DNA of 64,000 nt from Bacteroides timonensis (lineage in GTDB: Bacteria > Bacteroidota > Bacteroidia > Bacteroidales > Bacteroidaceae), in NCBI RefSeq assembly GCF_000513195.1, contig NZ_CBVI010000073.1:43662-107661 (forward strand). The letters are read 5' to 3'. Positions 36,901-44,120 of this stretch are shown here, piece after piece. The notes beneath the pieces were generated by a model that searched no databases, was not told the DNA's origin, and worked only from the letters and a program-made list of their open reading frames with translations. Both the position numbers and the translations under genes were made by a program. Each line of letters opens with the position of its first letter. Positions within the stretch are counted from its first letter, which is position 1.

Positions 36901-37076
36901 TACGCGAAATGTCGCCGACGGTTCCGATCATGGCAGTAACTGCTTATGTCTATGCCGAAGATGAAGAACGCATTCTGAACAGTGGTTTTGATGCGTATAC
37001 TTCTAAACCTATCAATGCGCAGAAGCTGCAAAGTGATATTGTGGACTTGCTTAAGAAGCAGCTGATATTTATGTAG
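33939..37076 (+). CDS. Hybrid two-component sensor kinase / response regulator
   Basis: A 1045-residue membrane sensor. Order: signal or anchor helix (residues 6-25); periplasmic domain to about 370 resembling ABC-transporter substrate-binding proteins of the PF04392 type (LILNAYSGSSRWSND, LLILLGSASWG); transmembrane helix about 376-394; two PAS-like regions about 410-540 and 545-665; HisKA with the phosphorylated His at 694 in NMSHEIRTPLNA; HATPase with NMMNNAMKF, DTGYGIE and GTGLGLSI; and a receiver domain with D973 in LMDINMPKKTG and Lys in TSKPI. No DNA-binding output domain is present, so a partner regulator elsewhere is expected. The ligand is unknown. Confidence 0.92.
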   Translation: MKYLQIIIRVFIILVVFLLNTVNVFGEISSVFKPGNEGRILILNAYSGSSRWSNDFIIPIYNSYQHKNSPYVVDVEHMGSQFLHLQNAEELLEYTENLFGKYADNPPKLLILLGSASWGLLRDDIEKQWKDVPVILCTETDYVGPQEAYLERHAIPVEERTPLKDYKGNLSLTVFHVPAYLKETVSLMQDLMPEMDELIFLSDARYISAQFRSDLKEIVSKDFPELEIKDYVAGVMTTDALADSLSHAEANSGVLFCSWYQDTQKGNVVLTNNISRILSYYSSSPIFSLDNTGLQRNGLVGGYFFDEKTVGRKVVEITNGVLSGVNEKGARVVDCGMPTPMFNYYDLMEAGLSPGLCPPNSVFYMMPPSFWEQHKYSVIIAIVVIMLLFMWLRMGWLSRTRKKQEEQIRLMTSYHSLFENMPIVYLKQKLIYDSAGKIVDYITVEANPRFEKYFKSMGEVIGKKGSEADPKGFERMCHLYSMVTSTQKELSYQYYYENIGNYFNVILTPSKHKGFIDVFCVDNTELAETQQMLRSANHKLSMSLDVANIVPWKWDLEKGTMLCDVNRPVELSHDDSMMNEDQLSVPDYQYFAKICKEDRERVKKAYKELTEGNVSKIKEEYRVIVRKNGVARYEWVEAQATVDKRDEKGNPITLIGSSLVITGRKKMEEDLITAKEKAEESNRLKSAFLANMSHEIRTPLNAIVGFSSILADAEEPEEKEEYINIIENNNTLLLQLVGDILDLSKIESGTLEFVYSDIDLNALFQELEESARLRQKNDAVVIRYLPEMPDCFVNIEKNRLTQVVTNMMNNAMKFTPSGSITFGYHLKNTDFLYFYITDTGYGIEKDKKDTVFGRFVKLDSFSQGTGLGLSICQSIVENLGGEIGVESEPGKGSTFWFTLPYRPVELKSVREQKEHRLNKVESKLTVLIAEDNESNFLLFESILKRQYNILHAWDGEEAVELFKKYNPHLILMDINMPKKTGYEATQLIREMSPTVPIMAVTAYVYAEDEERILNSGFDAYTSKPINAQKLQSDIVDLLKKQLIFM

Positions 37077-37098
37077 GATGATCAGGGAGAGGTATGTT

Positions 37099-37135
37099 AT
37101 AATTAGCTTATACTTGCAAAGTATAAGCTAATTAT
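37099..37135. terminator. Perfect 17-bp hairpin between convergent genes
   Basis: ATAATTAGCTTATACTT (37099-37115), loop GCA, AAGTATAAGCTAATTAT (37119-37135). It lies 22 bases after the kinase stop and 10 before the end of the minus-strand DUF4373 gene, so it probably ends transcription from both sides. There is no U-tract. Confidence 0.65.
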
Positions 37136-37145
37136 GATCATCTAC

Positions 37146-37871
37146 TTAATTTTGCAACAACTTCAGAATATATTTTCCGGGCATCACAATCCGTGCTTTC
37201 ATCTGTGGCGAATTGTTGATGTCATAGATGATTTTCCATATTTTGCCACCCAGTCTTCCGAAATCGGTTAGCCTGAGGATGGCATTTTTTTCTTTTAAGG
37301 ATGTCACTTTTTGCCGTTCCAGTTCTTCTATCAATCCTTCGTAGTTATATGTCTGCTTATTGAGCGCATACTCCGGTGGAACAAGAAGAATCTCCTCATT
37401 CTTCCTCGTGTCTCCTTGGGGAGATATAGAGGGGATTGTTTCATTCTCTTTATTCTCTTTGTTTATAGCTAAAGCGTTGCTTGCCTTGGCATCCCTGATT
37501 TTCTGTTGGTTAGCCAACCCTCCACGGCGGCCTGACTCTCTTTTTGCGTCCTGTTGGGCGTCCCATGGTTTCATGCGCTGTGTGAGTCCGGGCGATGAAA
37601 AGCTTGTGCCGTTTATCTCGAAGAGTGCATAGTCGTATATGATCCGCTTCAGGGTGGTTACCGTAACTCTCATTTTCTGTGCTAGTATGGGCAATACTCT
37701 TAAGTCTGCCTTATATCCGTCCTGTAATCTTAGAAATTCCAACAGCATCCAGTAGATGCCATACCCTTTCATTCCTTCTTTTTGCATCATTATCATCATT
37801 TTAAAGTTGTTGCCTGCATTGGCATCATGTAATAGATATGAGTCCATAATTTTTAATTTTTCGTTTTTCAT
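37146..37871 (-). CDS. DUF4373 (Lin1244/Lin1753-like) domain protein
   Basis: A 241-residue protein whose N-terminal 100 residues (YLLHDANAGNNFKMMIMM, YGIYWMLLEFLR, LKRIIYDYALFEI) match the Lin1244/Lin1753-like domain, a winged-helix fold related to phage replication-initiation proteins such as DnaD. The middle is Lys/Ala-rich and the C-terminal part (LTDFGRLGGKIWKIIYDINN) is alpha-helical. Genes of this type often sit ahead of Bacteroides capsule loci, with unknown function. It directly follows the SH3-barrel-like gene and lies 411 bases from a block of 22-bp repeats, which could be its binding sites (inference). A start at Met 9 is also possible. Confidence 0.75.
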   Translation of the reverse strand: MKNEKLKIMDSYLLHDANAGNNFKMMIMMQKEGMKGYGIYWMLLEFLRLQDGYKADLRVLPILAQKMRVTVTTLKRIIYDYALFEINGTSFSSPGLTQRMKPWDAQQDAKRESGRRGGLANQQKIRDAKASNALAINKENKENETIPSISPQGDTRKNEEILLVPPEYALNKQTYNYEGLIEELERQKVTSLKEKNAILRLTDFGRLGGKIWKIIYDINNSPQMKARIVMPGKYILKLLQN

Positions 37872-38234
37872 TTAAATCATCGGTTTCCATTCCAGGAAGT
37901 TCTCAATCTGGAACGTTCTCCATCCCTGTTGCTCTATATCCCAGTATACTACATGGTTCTGAATACGCTCGATGTCGTATTTGCGGTGGAAATCGGCTTC
38001 GTAATGTATCAGTGTTCCCCTTCCCATGTAAAAATCTCCATTTTGTTTTCGATAGGCTATCAGTGCGCATCCGTATGGCATGTAGGCAGTTAATTGTAAA
38101 ATACGTCGTGCTATCCATGCGATGGTTTCTTCGGATAAGTCCGTTTCCTGTCTAATCAGTTTTCTCCATAGATTTTCCACTCTTTCGTCTTTCGTTACAT
38201 ACTTTTGTTGGTGTCCCAACGTTTGTTTCTTCAT
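37872..38234 (-). CDS. SH3 beta-barrel fold (DUF2693-like) protein
   Basis: A 120-residue protein. The second half (GCALIAYRKQNGDFYMGRGTL, then VVYWDIEQQGWRTFQIENFL) resembles the small SH3-barrel DUF2693-type proteins of Bacteroidales, in which a YWDVE..WR.F motif is conserved. The first half is helical and charged. These proteins are frequent in mobile and accessory regions and have no established role. It abuts the DUF4373 gene, so both are read from one transcript. Confidence 0.6.
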   Translation of the reverse strand: MKKQTLGHQQKYVTKDERVENLWRKLIRQETDLSEETIAWIARRILQLTAYMPYGCALIAYRKQNGDFYMGRGTLIHYEADFHRKYDIERIQNHVVYWDIEQQGWRTFQIENFLEWKPMI

Positions 38235-38281
38235 TTTAATAAATTTACTAGTTTATAAATAGTTAATAATCAGTTGTCTGC

Positions 38282-38360
38282 GATGGCTACACCCTTTGCT
38301 CCGGATGGCTACACCCTTTTGTGGTTAGGGCTACACCATCCTGGTGAAAGGGTGTAGTCC
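38282..38360. repeat. 22-bp-spaced GGCTACACC iteron-like repeats
   Basis: GGCTACACC occurs at 38285, 38307 and 38329, exactly 22 bp apart; the first two lie in a longer unit GATGGCTACACCCTTT (38282-38297 and 38304-38319). An inverted copy, AAAGGGTGTAGTCC, follows at 38347-38360. Spacing of about two helical turns on one DNA face is typical for iterons or operators. Confidence 0.75.
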
Positions 38361-38413
38361 TTCCACAGTCAGATTGATGGGGCAAAGTTATGCCCTTTCT
38401 TTGTAGTAAACTA

Positions 38414-38823
38414 TCAATGATTTATTATTACATCATAGCCGTAAGGATCCATGTGTTCCGTATCTTCCTTTTGTATCACGGCCCACACTTTTTCGATTTC
38501 AGTGTTTAAACTACTGTATTTTAAAGGAATATGTTCTCCTCTTTCATGCTTTCGCATCATTTCTAAACCGTATATCCATTCTATTAAATCGCTGATTGTT
38601 TTGATTCCCATGCACTCAAAACCACCTAATTTGAAATGTCTCAGATAACCTATATAAAGGTGAGTATTATCACCATAATATACCCGAAGTGGCAATAGAC
38701 TTTCATCTATAACACTTGTTCTGTTTCGTTTCTTACTTTGGCTTTTCTTTTGATTTTCAGACTTGTACGATTTACTTCTCAGCTGATTCCCGTTCAGTTT
38801 CCTGTTTTTTTAAATTCTGTCAT
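38414..38823 (-). pseudogene. Unknown protein, probably frameshifted in an A7 run
   Basis: The clear open frame is 38414-38695 (93 codons from a TTG), with protein-like content (LRVYYGDNTHLYIGYLRHF, ISDLIEWIYGLEMMRKHERGE). The same frame stays open upstream with a Lys/Ser/Asn-rich stretch but no ATG. An ATG at 38823 (MTEFKK) would join it if one base were added to the seven-A run at 38805-38811, giving a 136-residue protein. I do not recognise the family. It is the first gene downstream of the promoter at 39021-39051 in its present orientation. Confidence 0.45.
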
Positions 38824-39000
38824 GACTTAAATGATTAATTAACCGTTAGGTAATATTAACGTGGTTAAAAAATGCGAAAGTAGATAATTTAATTGGAATG
38901 GGGAGGAAATAGAGAGGAAAAATGATAGATAAAGATTCGTTTTGTAATAATAATGTATTGATTATTAGTTGGTTAATCTTCGTTTTGCGGGGCGTCCAAA

Positions 39001-39213
39001 AAACGTTCGTTTAATGTGCACAAAGATAAAGGTGTTTTTTTGAATGACAAAATGTTTGATAAAAAAGATTTTGTGATATAGTGCTATTTTGACTTAATTA
39101 TCTGATTATAAGCGATAAAAAACTTGTAAAAATATTAGTTAATATCTATTCCTTTTATTCTTTCTCTGACTTTATCAAATTTAAAAAACTTTACGCACAT
39201 TAAACGAACGATT
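39001..39213. promoter_or_regulatory. Invertible capsule promoter segment (Mpi-type inverted repeats), OFF orientation
   Basis: Arms of 25 bp at 39001-39025 and 39189-39213 match in inverted orientation at 22 positions, with a perfect 16-bp core CGTTCGTTTAATGTGC (39004-39019; 39195-39210). The left arm begins AAACGTTCGT, matching the ARACGTTCGT motif of B. fragilis capsule promoters inverted by the serine recombinase Mpi. The 163-bp interior holds one full consensus promoter, which faces left, away from upxY. Inversion would place the -7 box at 39186-39193, about 170 bases before upxY. No invertase gene is in the window. Confidence 0.88.
39021..39051 (-). promoter_or_regulatory. Consensus promoter inside the invertible segment, facing left
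   Basis: Minus strand: TTTG (39051-39048), 19 bp, TATCTTTG (39028-39021), a perfect -33/-7 match. The -7 box overlaps the inner edge of the left arm. In this orientation it would transcribe towards 38823-37146. Confidence 0.85.
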
Positions 39214-39259
39214 AAAAGATAATTTTCTTCTCTAATCCATTAGTTCATAGCTTTTTACC

Positions 39260-39335
39260 TGTAAGATATTTAAGGTAATGAACAGCTACAGAAAATCAAA
39301 AGGCAAGAGGAACACAATACTTGCCATATCTTACA
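39260..39335 (+). promoter_or_regulatory. Structured leader RNA ahead of upxY
   Basis: TGTAAGATAT (39260-39269) is the exact inverse of ATATCTTACA (39326-39335). Immediately inside, GGCAAG (39302-39307) pairs with CTTGCC (39320-39325), so the two stems can stack. The region lies between the right inverted repeat and upxY. UpxY proteins need the leader of their own locus to prevent early termination, so this is a candidate UpxY target. Confidence 0.55.
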
Positions 39336-39368
39336 TAAAGTGTTCGCAAGTGATTGAAATTCAAGTGT

Positions 39369-39959
39369 ATGCAAGGAGTTCAAAGCCCCGAGGGAACACC
39401 CTTTTCTGAAATAATCCTTGAAATGGAAGCGGATAAAGAGACTGAAATATGGTATGCGATGCGTGCCACATACCGTAGAGAGCCTGATGCAATGCGTCTG
39501 CTTGAAAAGGAAAAAATGGGTTGTTTCGTTCCCATGCAATACAAGATCAGCATAAAGAAAGGTAAGAAAGTCCGTACTTTGGTTCCTGTTGTACATAACC
39601 TGCTTTTTGTCCATGCCCGTCCTTCCGAGGTGAAGCGCATCAAATCACAGGTAAGCTATTTGCAATACATTACGGATACCCGTAGTGGACAGAAGATTAT
39701 TATCTCTGACAGTGAGATGCAACGTTTTATTGCTGTAGCCGGTACTTACAATGACCATCTCATGTATTTCCAACCTGATGAACTGAATTTGTCCAAAGGT
39801 ACGAAAGTTCGTATCACGGGCGGTGATTTCGAGGGACAGGAAGGCGTCTTTCTGAAAGTGAAAGGGGCACGTGATCGCCGTGTGGTCATCGAGATACAAG
39901 GTGTTATTGCCGTTGCGCTTGCTACGATTCATCCGGATCTTATAGAAGTAATCAAATAA
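39369..39959 (+). CDS. upxY: UpxY family capsule transcription antiterminator (NusG-like)
   Basis: A 196-residue NusG paralogue. The NGN domain begins WYAMRATYRREPDAM and includes FVPMQYKI and VVHNLLFVHA; a KOW domain follows (KGTKVRITGGDFEGQEGVFLKVKG, about residues 138-161). UpxY proteins lift premature termination within the leader of their own capsule operon. ATG at 39369 is used; ATG at 39423 (MEADKETEIW) gives 178 residues, closer to the family norm, and may be the true start. It is the first gene of the locus and is followed by upxZ after 62 bases. Confidence 0.92.
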   Translation: MQGVQSPEGTPFSEIILEMEADKETEIWYAMRATYRREPDAMRLLEKEKMGCFVPMQYKISIKKGKKVRTLVPVVHNLLFVHARPSEVKRIKSQVSYLQYITDTRSGQKIIISDSEMQRFIAVAGTYNDHLMYFQPDELNLSKGTKVRITGGDFEGQEGVFLKVKGARDRRVVIEIQGVIAVALATIHPDLIEVIK

Positions 39960-40021
39960 TTGACGATCGGCCGTTGTCATTAAACAGCTGATAAATCACA
40001 AATTATAAATCATAAATCATT

Positions 40022-40510
40022 ATGTCTCTTTCTGAAGAAACACTTGCCCTTCAGCGTGCTGCGCACGATCTGATGTATTTAGGTATGGACGGGAATCCGG
40101 TTTATAGCGACGACCTTTCCCGTCGTAACGGTGAAGTTTATCGCCTGACTACGGCTTTGTATAATTCCGGTGCCAAAGGTTCTACTGTGGAAGAACAGGC
40201 GAACGTTTGTCTCGCTCTTCTGATGGGTTATAGTGCCTCGTTCGTAGATCACGGTGAAAAACAGAAACATATCCAAGAGGTCTTAGATCGTTGTTGGGAT
40301 ATTCTTGATGCTCTTCCTGCTTCGTTGCTGAAACTTCGTTTGCTCACTGCCTGCTATGGCGAGGTATTTGATGAGCCTTTGGCTGACGAAGGCCGTACTA
40401 TCATTGCTTCCTGGGATTCCACATTACTTACTGTTGAACAGCAAGAAGCTATTGAGGAATTTCAGAATGTGATTGATAATCCCTATCCTTGGGAAGAAGT
40501 GGAAGAGTAA
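40022..40510 (+). CDS. upxZ: UpxZ family trans-locus capsule inhibitor
   Basis: A 162-residue helical protein matching UpxZ by its position directly after upxY, its length and its typical content (LQRAAHDLMYLGMDGNPVYSDDLSRRN, DHGEKQKHIQEVLDRCWDIL, NPYPWEE end). In B. fragilis, UpxZ proteins inhibit UpxY products of other loci, so that one capsule dominates. The likely target here is the UpxY of the locus whose tail lies at 7-8974; that gene is outside the window. Confidence 0.9.
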   Translation: MSLSEETLALQRAAHDLMYLGMDGNPVYSDDLSRRNGEVYRLTTALYNSGAKGSTVEEQANVCLALLMGYSASFVDHGEKQKHIQEVLDRCWDILDALPASLLKLRLLTACYGEVFDEPLADEGRTIIASWDSTLLTVEQQEAIEEFQNVIDNPYPWEEVEE

Positions 40511-40721
40511 TCTACGCGCATTAAGTGCGAACGCCTTGTCATCCGTTTTTTTACCCTGCCGGTCAGTTCCCGGATTAAGGAAAGAGGGTTATGCCAATGT
40601 GTTGGATTACCTACTTATGTGTAGAACAGGTATGATGTGAAGTTGGAGGAGGCGTACCGGAAATTTTAAGAGCAATGCATAGTTAGCATCCTTCCGTATA
40701 ACTTATCTTAGAAATGATACT

Positions 40722-42743
40722 ATGAGAATATTATATAATAATCAAAAACTGAAAACGCATATAGGCGGACTCGATGATTTATTGTTTGGAGGCCTACATC
40801 TTCAAACCGTAGTTCAGACAAATATGGTTAAACCATTAAATATCGTGATTTGCGGAGAATTGGGTACCAGCAGATCGCTTTTAGCAATGCAGATGCTTCA
40901 TGGTATTACAAAATCATTATATAAATTAGAAGATAATGCTGGAAATGGAATAGAGTTGGACGCTCCCGTCTTTTATACGCAAGATAAGTCAGAGGAGAAT
41001 GTTTCAGATATGTTGGTTGATACCGTCCTGTCACAATGCATAGGTAAGGTTATCGAAGCGAATATCACGGAAAAAACGGATGACAAAGGGAACGAAATCA
41101 CATGGAAAGGCAGTCTGTTTTGCCAAACACTCTTCCGTGTGCCCCCTAGCACCACTCTGCCTATTGATTTGTCGAGTTTGGATTTATATGTGGCTAATGA
41201 GATATTAGTATATAATTCCAGAACGAACTCGTTACATGTAGGTCTGCCTTCCACTTCCGTTTCCTATAAATCATCAGACAATCCTCTTATTATAGAGAGA
41301 AGACATTCAACTTTGGGCGATTTTTATTATGACATGCAATATCCCATACAGCGATTAGGAGAATTGTCGGCTGAATTTTTCCCGGTATTTGTAAAGAGTG
41401 AAAAGAATATTAAAAAGAGCGGCCTGTTCAATCATATTTCGGGATTAGGGAATAAGAAAATCCCGTGTTTGGTACTGGATAAAAAATATGAGCCGTCAGA
41501 TGTGGTGATTGCAGAACATGCTTTGGTCGTAATTTACATAGAAAATTCAGGATCCGATATTGACAAATATAATGCGGATGTCATCATTGAAATGCGCAAT
41601 TACACGGATGTTAGGACGAATTATCTCTGTAATCAGTTATCTATCAAAAAGAGCGTTTTGCAGGATACTGCCCATGGCTGGCATCAGTATAAGAAAAGGG
41701 ACTATGGCATAGAAGTATACCCCAGTACCCATGTTATCCTGCAACGGAGGCGACACATGCCTAAAGGAATACAACGTGCGCATGCAGGAATATTATTTGA
41801 AACCTACCAATATTTCATAGACCGCCAAAAGGATTATAACTGTGTGTCGTCTTTATCCAAATACATAGACACCTATCTGCAGTCGTCGGAAGAATGCCTG
41901 AGGAAGAACCTGGACAACCTCTACGAGAATTTCAGCAAAAGTGATTGTCCGGAAGAAATCTTAAATGACATTCTTGTAAAAGAGAGTGATTGCAATTCTC
42001 AGATAACGGCCATTATCGGGCCTACAAACAGTTATAAGCGATACCTCGCATTGGGTGGCACGTTCAGCGCCTGCAGCCATAAAGAACATACCCTGCATAT
42101 ATTGCTCGACAAAGACGATGATCTTATTCTGAAAAAAATGATTTGTCCTGCTACTATTTTCAAAGATCCAGACAGTATCCTTCAAAAGAAATGTGTTTCC
42201 TGTATGGAGTGTTATAAATGTATACATTTTAAAGAGATCCGAATGGGGTGTATTTCGACCGATGAATTTTTCTATTATCTTATCCAACAGTTGAAGGTAT
42301 CTCTTGAGATGAAAGACAAGAGTCAACATATAAGGAGGATAGTGTTGGATGATTTGCAGAAAATAGAATTTTGTTTTCCGATGATAGATAAGGACAGCTT
42401 ATTTCTGTCCGGGCTAATTTCAATCTGCAAAGACTATGCCATCGACTTGTTCATCCTTTGTGATAAATCATCGGAAAAAGTTAATGCTTTGCGAAGCAAT
42501 GCGGATAACGTGATTTGTACTGACAGGAATTCTGAGTATAACTTGGATATTTTTGTGGAACGTTATGCCGGTTATTCTTCTCCCAGCCATATTTGGGGAT
42601 GCCATGTCACCAATATAAAAGACTTGTTCTGCTGCGATGCTGAGTCGAAGGACAAAAAGAAGTATCGTCTCAATGAGAAAAACCTGAGAGGATTCAAAGT
42701 TTGCTCACTTGAAAAATATTGGAGAAATGGCACAGGCCAGTGA
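40722..42743 (+). CDS. KaiC-like double ATPase-fold protein with degenerate P-loops
   Basis: A 673-residue protein I do not recognise as any named family. The N-terminal half has the KaiC/RAD55 layout: IGGLDDLLFGGL (residues 14-25), a P-loop-like GELGTSRS (45-52; Gly and Lys of GxxxxGK replaced by Ser and Arg), VFYTQDKSEENV, then KaiC-end-like VIIEMRN, LSIKKS and YGIEVYPS near 290-345. A second RecA-like domain has GPTNSYKR (433-440; Ser/Thr after Lys replaced by Arg) and Walker B-like RRIVLDDLQ near 540. A CX2CX2CX2C cluster (about 491-500) sits between them. It overlaps the next gene by 17 bases. A regulatory or signalling role with that membrane protein is inference. Confidence 0.6.
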   Translation: MRILYNNQKLKTHIGGLDDLLFGGLHLQTVVQTNMVKPLNIVICGELGTSRSLLAMQMLHGITKSLYKLEDNAGNGIELDAPVFYTQDKSEENVSDMLVDTVLSQCIGKVIEANITEKTDDKGNEITWKGSLFCQTLFRVPPSTTLPIDLSSLDLYVANEILVYNSRTNSLHVGLPSTSVSYKSSDNPLIIERRHSTLGDFYYDMQYPIQRLGELSAEFFPVFVKSEKNIKKSGLFNHISGLGNKKIPCLVLDKKYEPSDVVIAEHALVVIYIENSGSDIDKYNADVIIEMRNYTDVRTNYLCNQLSIKKSVLQDTAHGWHQYKKRDYGIEVYPSTHVILQRRRHMPKGIQRAHAGILFETYQYFIDRQKDYNCVSSLSKYIDTYLQSSEECLRKNLDNLYENFSKSDCPEEILNDILVKESDCNSQITAIIGPTNSYKRYLALGGTFSACSHKEHTLHILLDKDDDLILKKMICPATIFKDPDSILQKKCVSCMECYKCIHFKEIRMGCISTDEFFYYLIQQLKVSLEMKDKSQHIRRIVLDDLQKIEFCFPMIDKDSLFLSGLISICKDYAIDLFILCDKSSEKVNALRSNADNVICTDRNSEYNLDIFVERYAGYSSPSHIWGCHVTNIKDLFCCDAESKDKKKYRLNEKNLRGFKVCSLEKYWRNGTGQ

Positions 42744-43885
42744 TTATAAGGACAGTTTTTATGGATGGGCCCACACAAATAAATATCCCATCTACCTGTC
42801 GATTTTCTGCGCTTTTATCCCATTGATAACAGAGCAATTGATGGGGTGGATTAAGGGACAGCCTGTTTCTCCAGCGGTTCCTTCGCCGTCTGTTTCTCTT
42901 GAGATGTCCTATCTCATTAGTATGCTGGAACATCAAATCCCCTTTCAGTTTGTCAATATTCTGTTTATCACATTCGCTCTGTACAAACTGGCAAGAATGA
43001 AATTCCTGCAAGTGGAAGCTCCTGAAAAAGAGAAAAAACTGCATGAATATGTGACGAATTTATTCGGTGAAAACAGCACGTTGGCCCGAAACACGCCAGG
43101 CGATTTATTCAAAAGAATAAATACGGGCATCAAACAGTTCTACTATTCATGGGTGATCGTGTGGGTTATTTGGCTCATCATGTATATCATAAAATCTGTA
43201 TACACTTTTTATCTGATTAACCAGGAGTTATATAATAAATTTCTTTATACAGGTTGTCCAGACGGTCAAATGCTTTTCCGGATAGAAAATTTTTTAGAGA
43301 ACAATCTAAATATGCTTGGAAGTTTTGTCCTGTTTTTCATCTATATGGATATAACGGTTTCTACCGTGCATGTCGGCACGTTAACGGGTAAAGGACGGGG
43401 AAACTTGCAAATAGGTGTATTTTTTTATGATACTTATCGGTACTACTTTCGGCTTGATTGACCTGTTCAGCATTGTCGGCTGTGCCGATTACGACCGTAC
43501 CCAATTTTTTCTGCGGTTGTTTATTGGCGTCATAGCGTCCATGTCCATCATAATGGTGTTGGGACGTTTAAATACGAGCTATTTGAAAATTCCACAATTC
43601 TTAATGATGTGCTTATATCTCTATGCAACGGTGCAAATGCTTTATCCTCTTGTTTATACGACGAGTAGTGGACATTTTTATGTGGGATTTGTAACGTCGA
43701 CTGTCACCATCGTCTTGAATTTATTGGTTTTTTGTGGGAAAGTCACTTTGCTTCTTGTACTTCTATGGGTTGCCAGGAATAACCGTTTCATGTTTTTCTT
43801 GCTTCATAAGGCGAATAGTCTCTCCGATTCCACATTCATGATCAGAAGATTTAATAAGTATTATGAAGGATGTCCTGACAAGTAA
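42727..43885 (+). pseudogene. Polytopic membrane protein split by a T7 frameshift, partner of the KaiC-like protein
   Basis: Two overlapping frames, 42727-43461 and 43427-43885, join into one 385-residue membrane protein if one T is removed from the seven-T run at 43420-43426 (GVFF then MILIGTTFGLIDLF). About eight to nine hydrophobic helices result, three to four before the shift and the rest after. The start at 42727 is preceded by GGAG and overlaps the upstream stop, indicating coupling. It has no recognised family. The shift may be real inactivation, phase variation or a sequencing error; the second frame has its own ATG at 43427. Confidence 0.55.
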
Positions 43886-44120
43886 TATTTTCAAATTTAG
43901 CAAGTTCTCGTTTGTTGGGCTGGTTATTCAATGAGTAGTTATATTTCGTATCTTATAGGGAACTTCTGAACTGTCTTTACAGGTGCCCAAATTAAGGAGT
44001 ATGTCCTTGTTTGAGTGCTTACATTTTGTATCAAGTCGGCACCGTAATTTATTGTAAGCCATTAATTTAGGGCTCAAAAATGATATCTCTATCTTTGTTG
44101 CAAATCAACATCGAACAATT

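Noticed and set aside
38282..38360. Possible CRISPR array
   Set aside because: Repeats are 9-16 bp with 6-13-bp gaps, three copies plus one inverted; no proper spacers and no cas genes.
38805..38811. Programmed -1 frameshift of the dnaX type at the A7 run
   Set aside because: The zero-frame heptamer is T AAA AAA, so re-pairing in the P site would be poor, and no clear downstream stimulatory stem was found; a simple indel is likelier.
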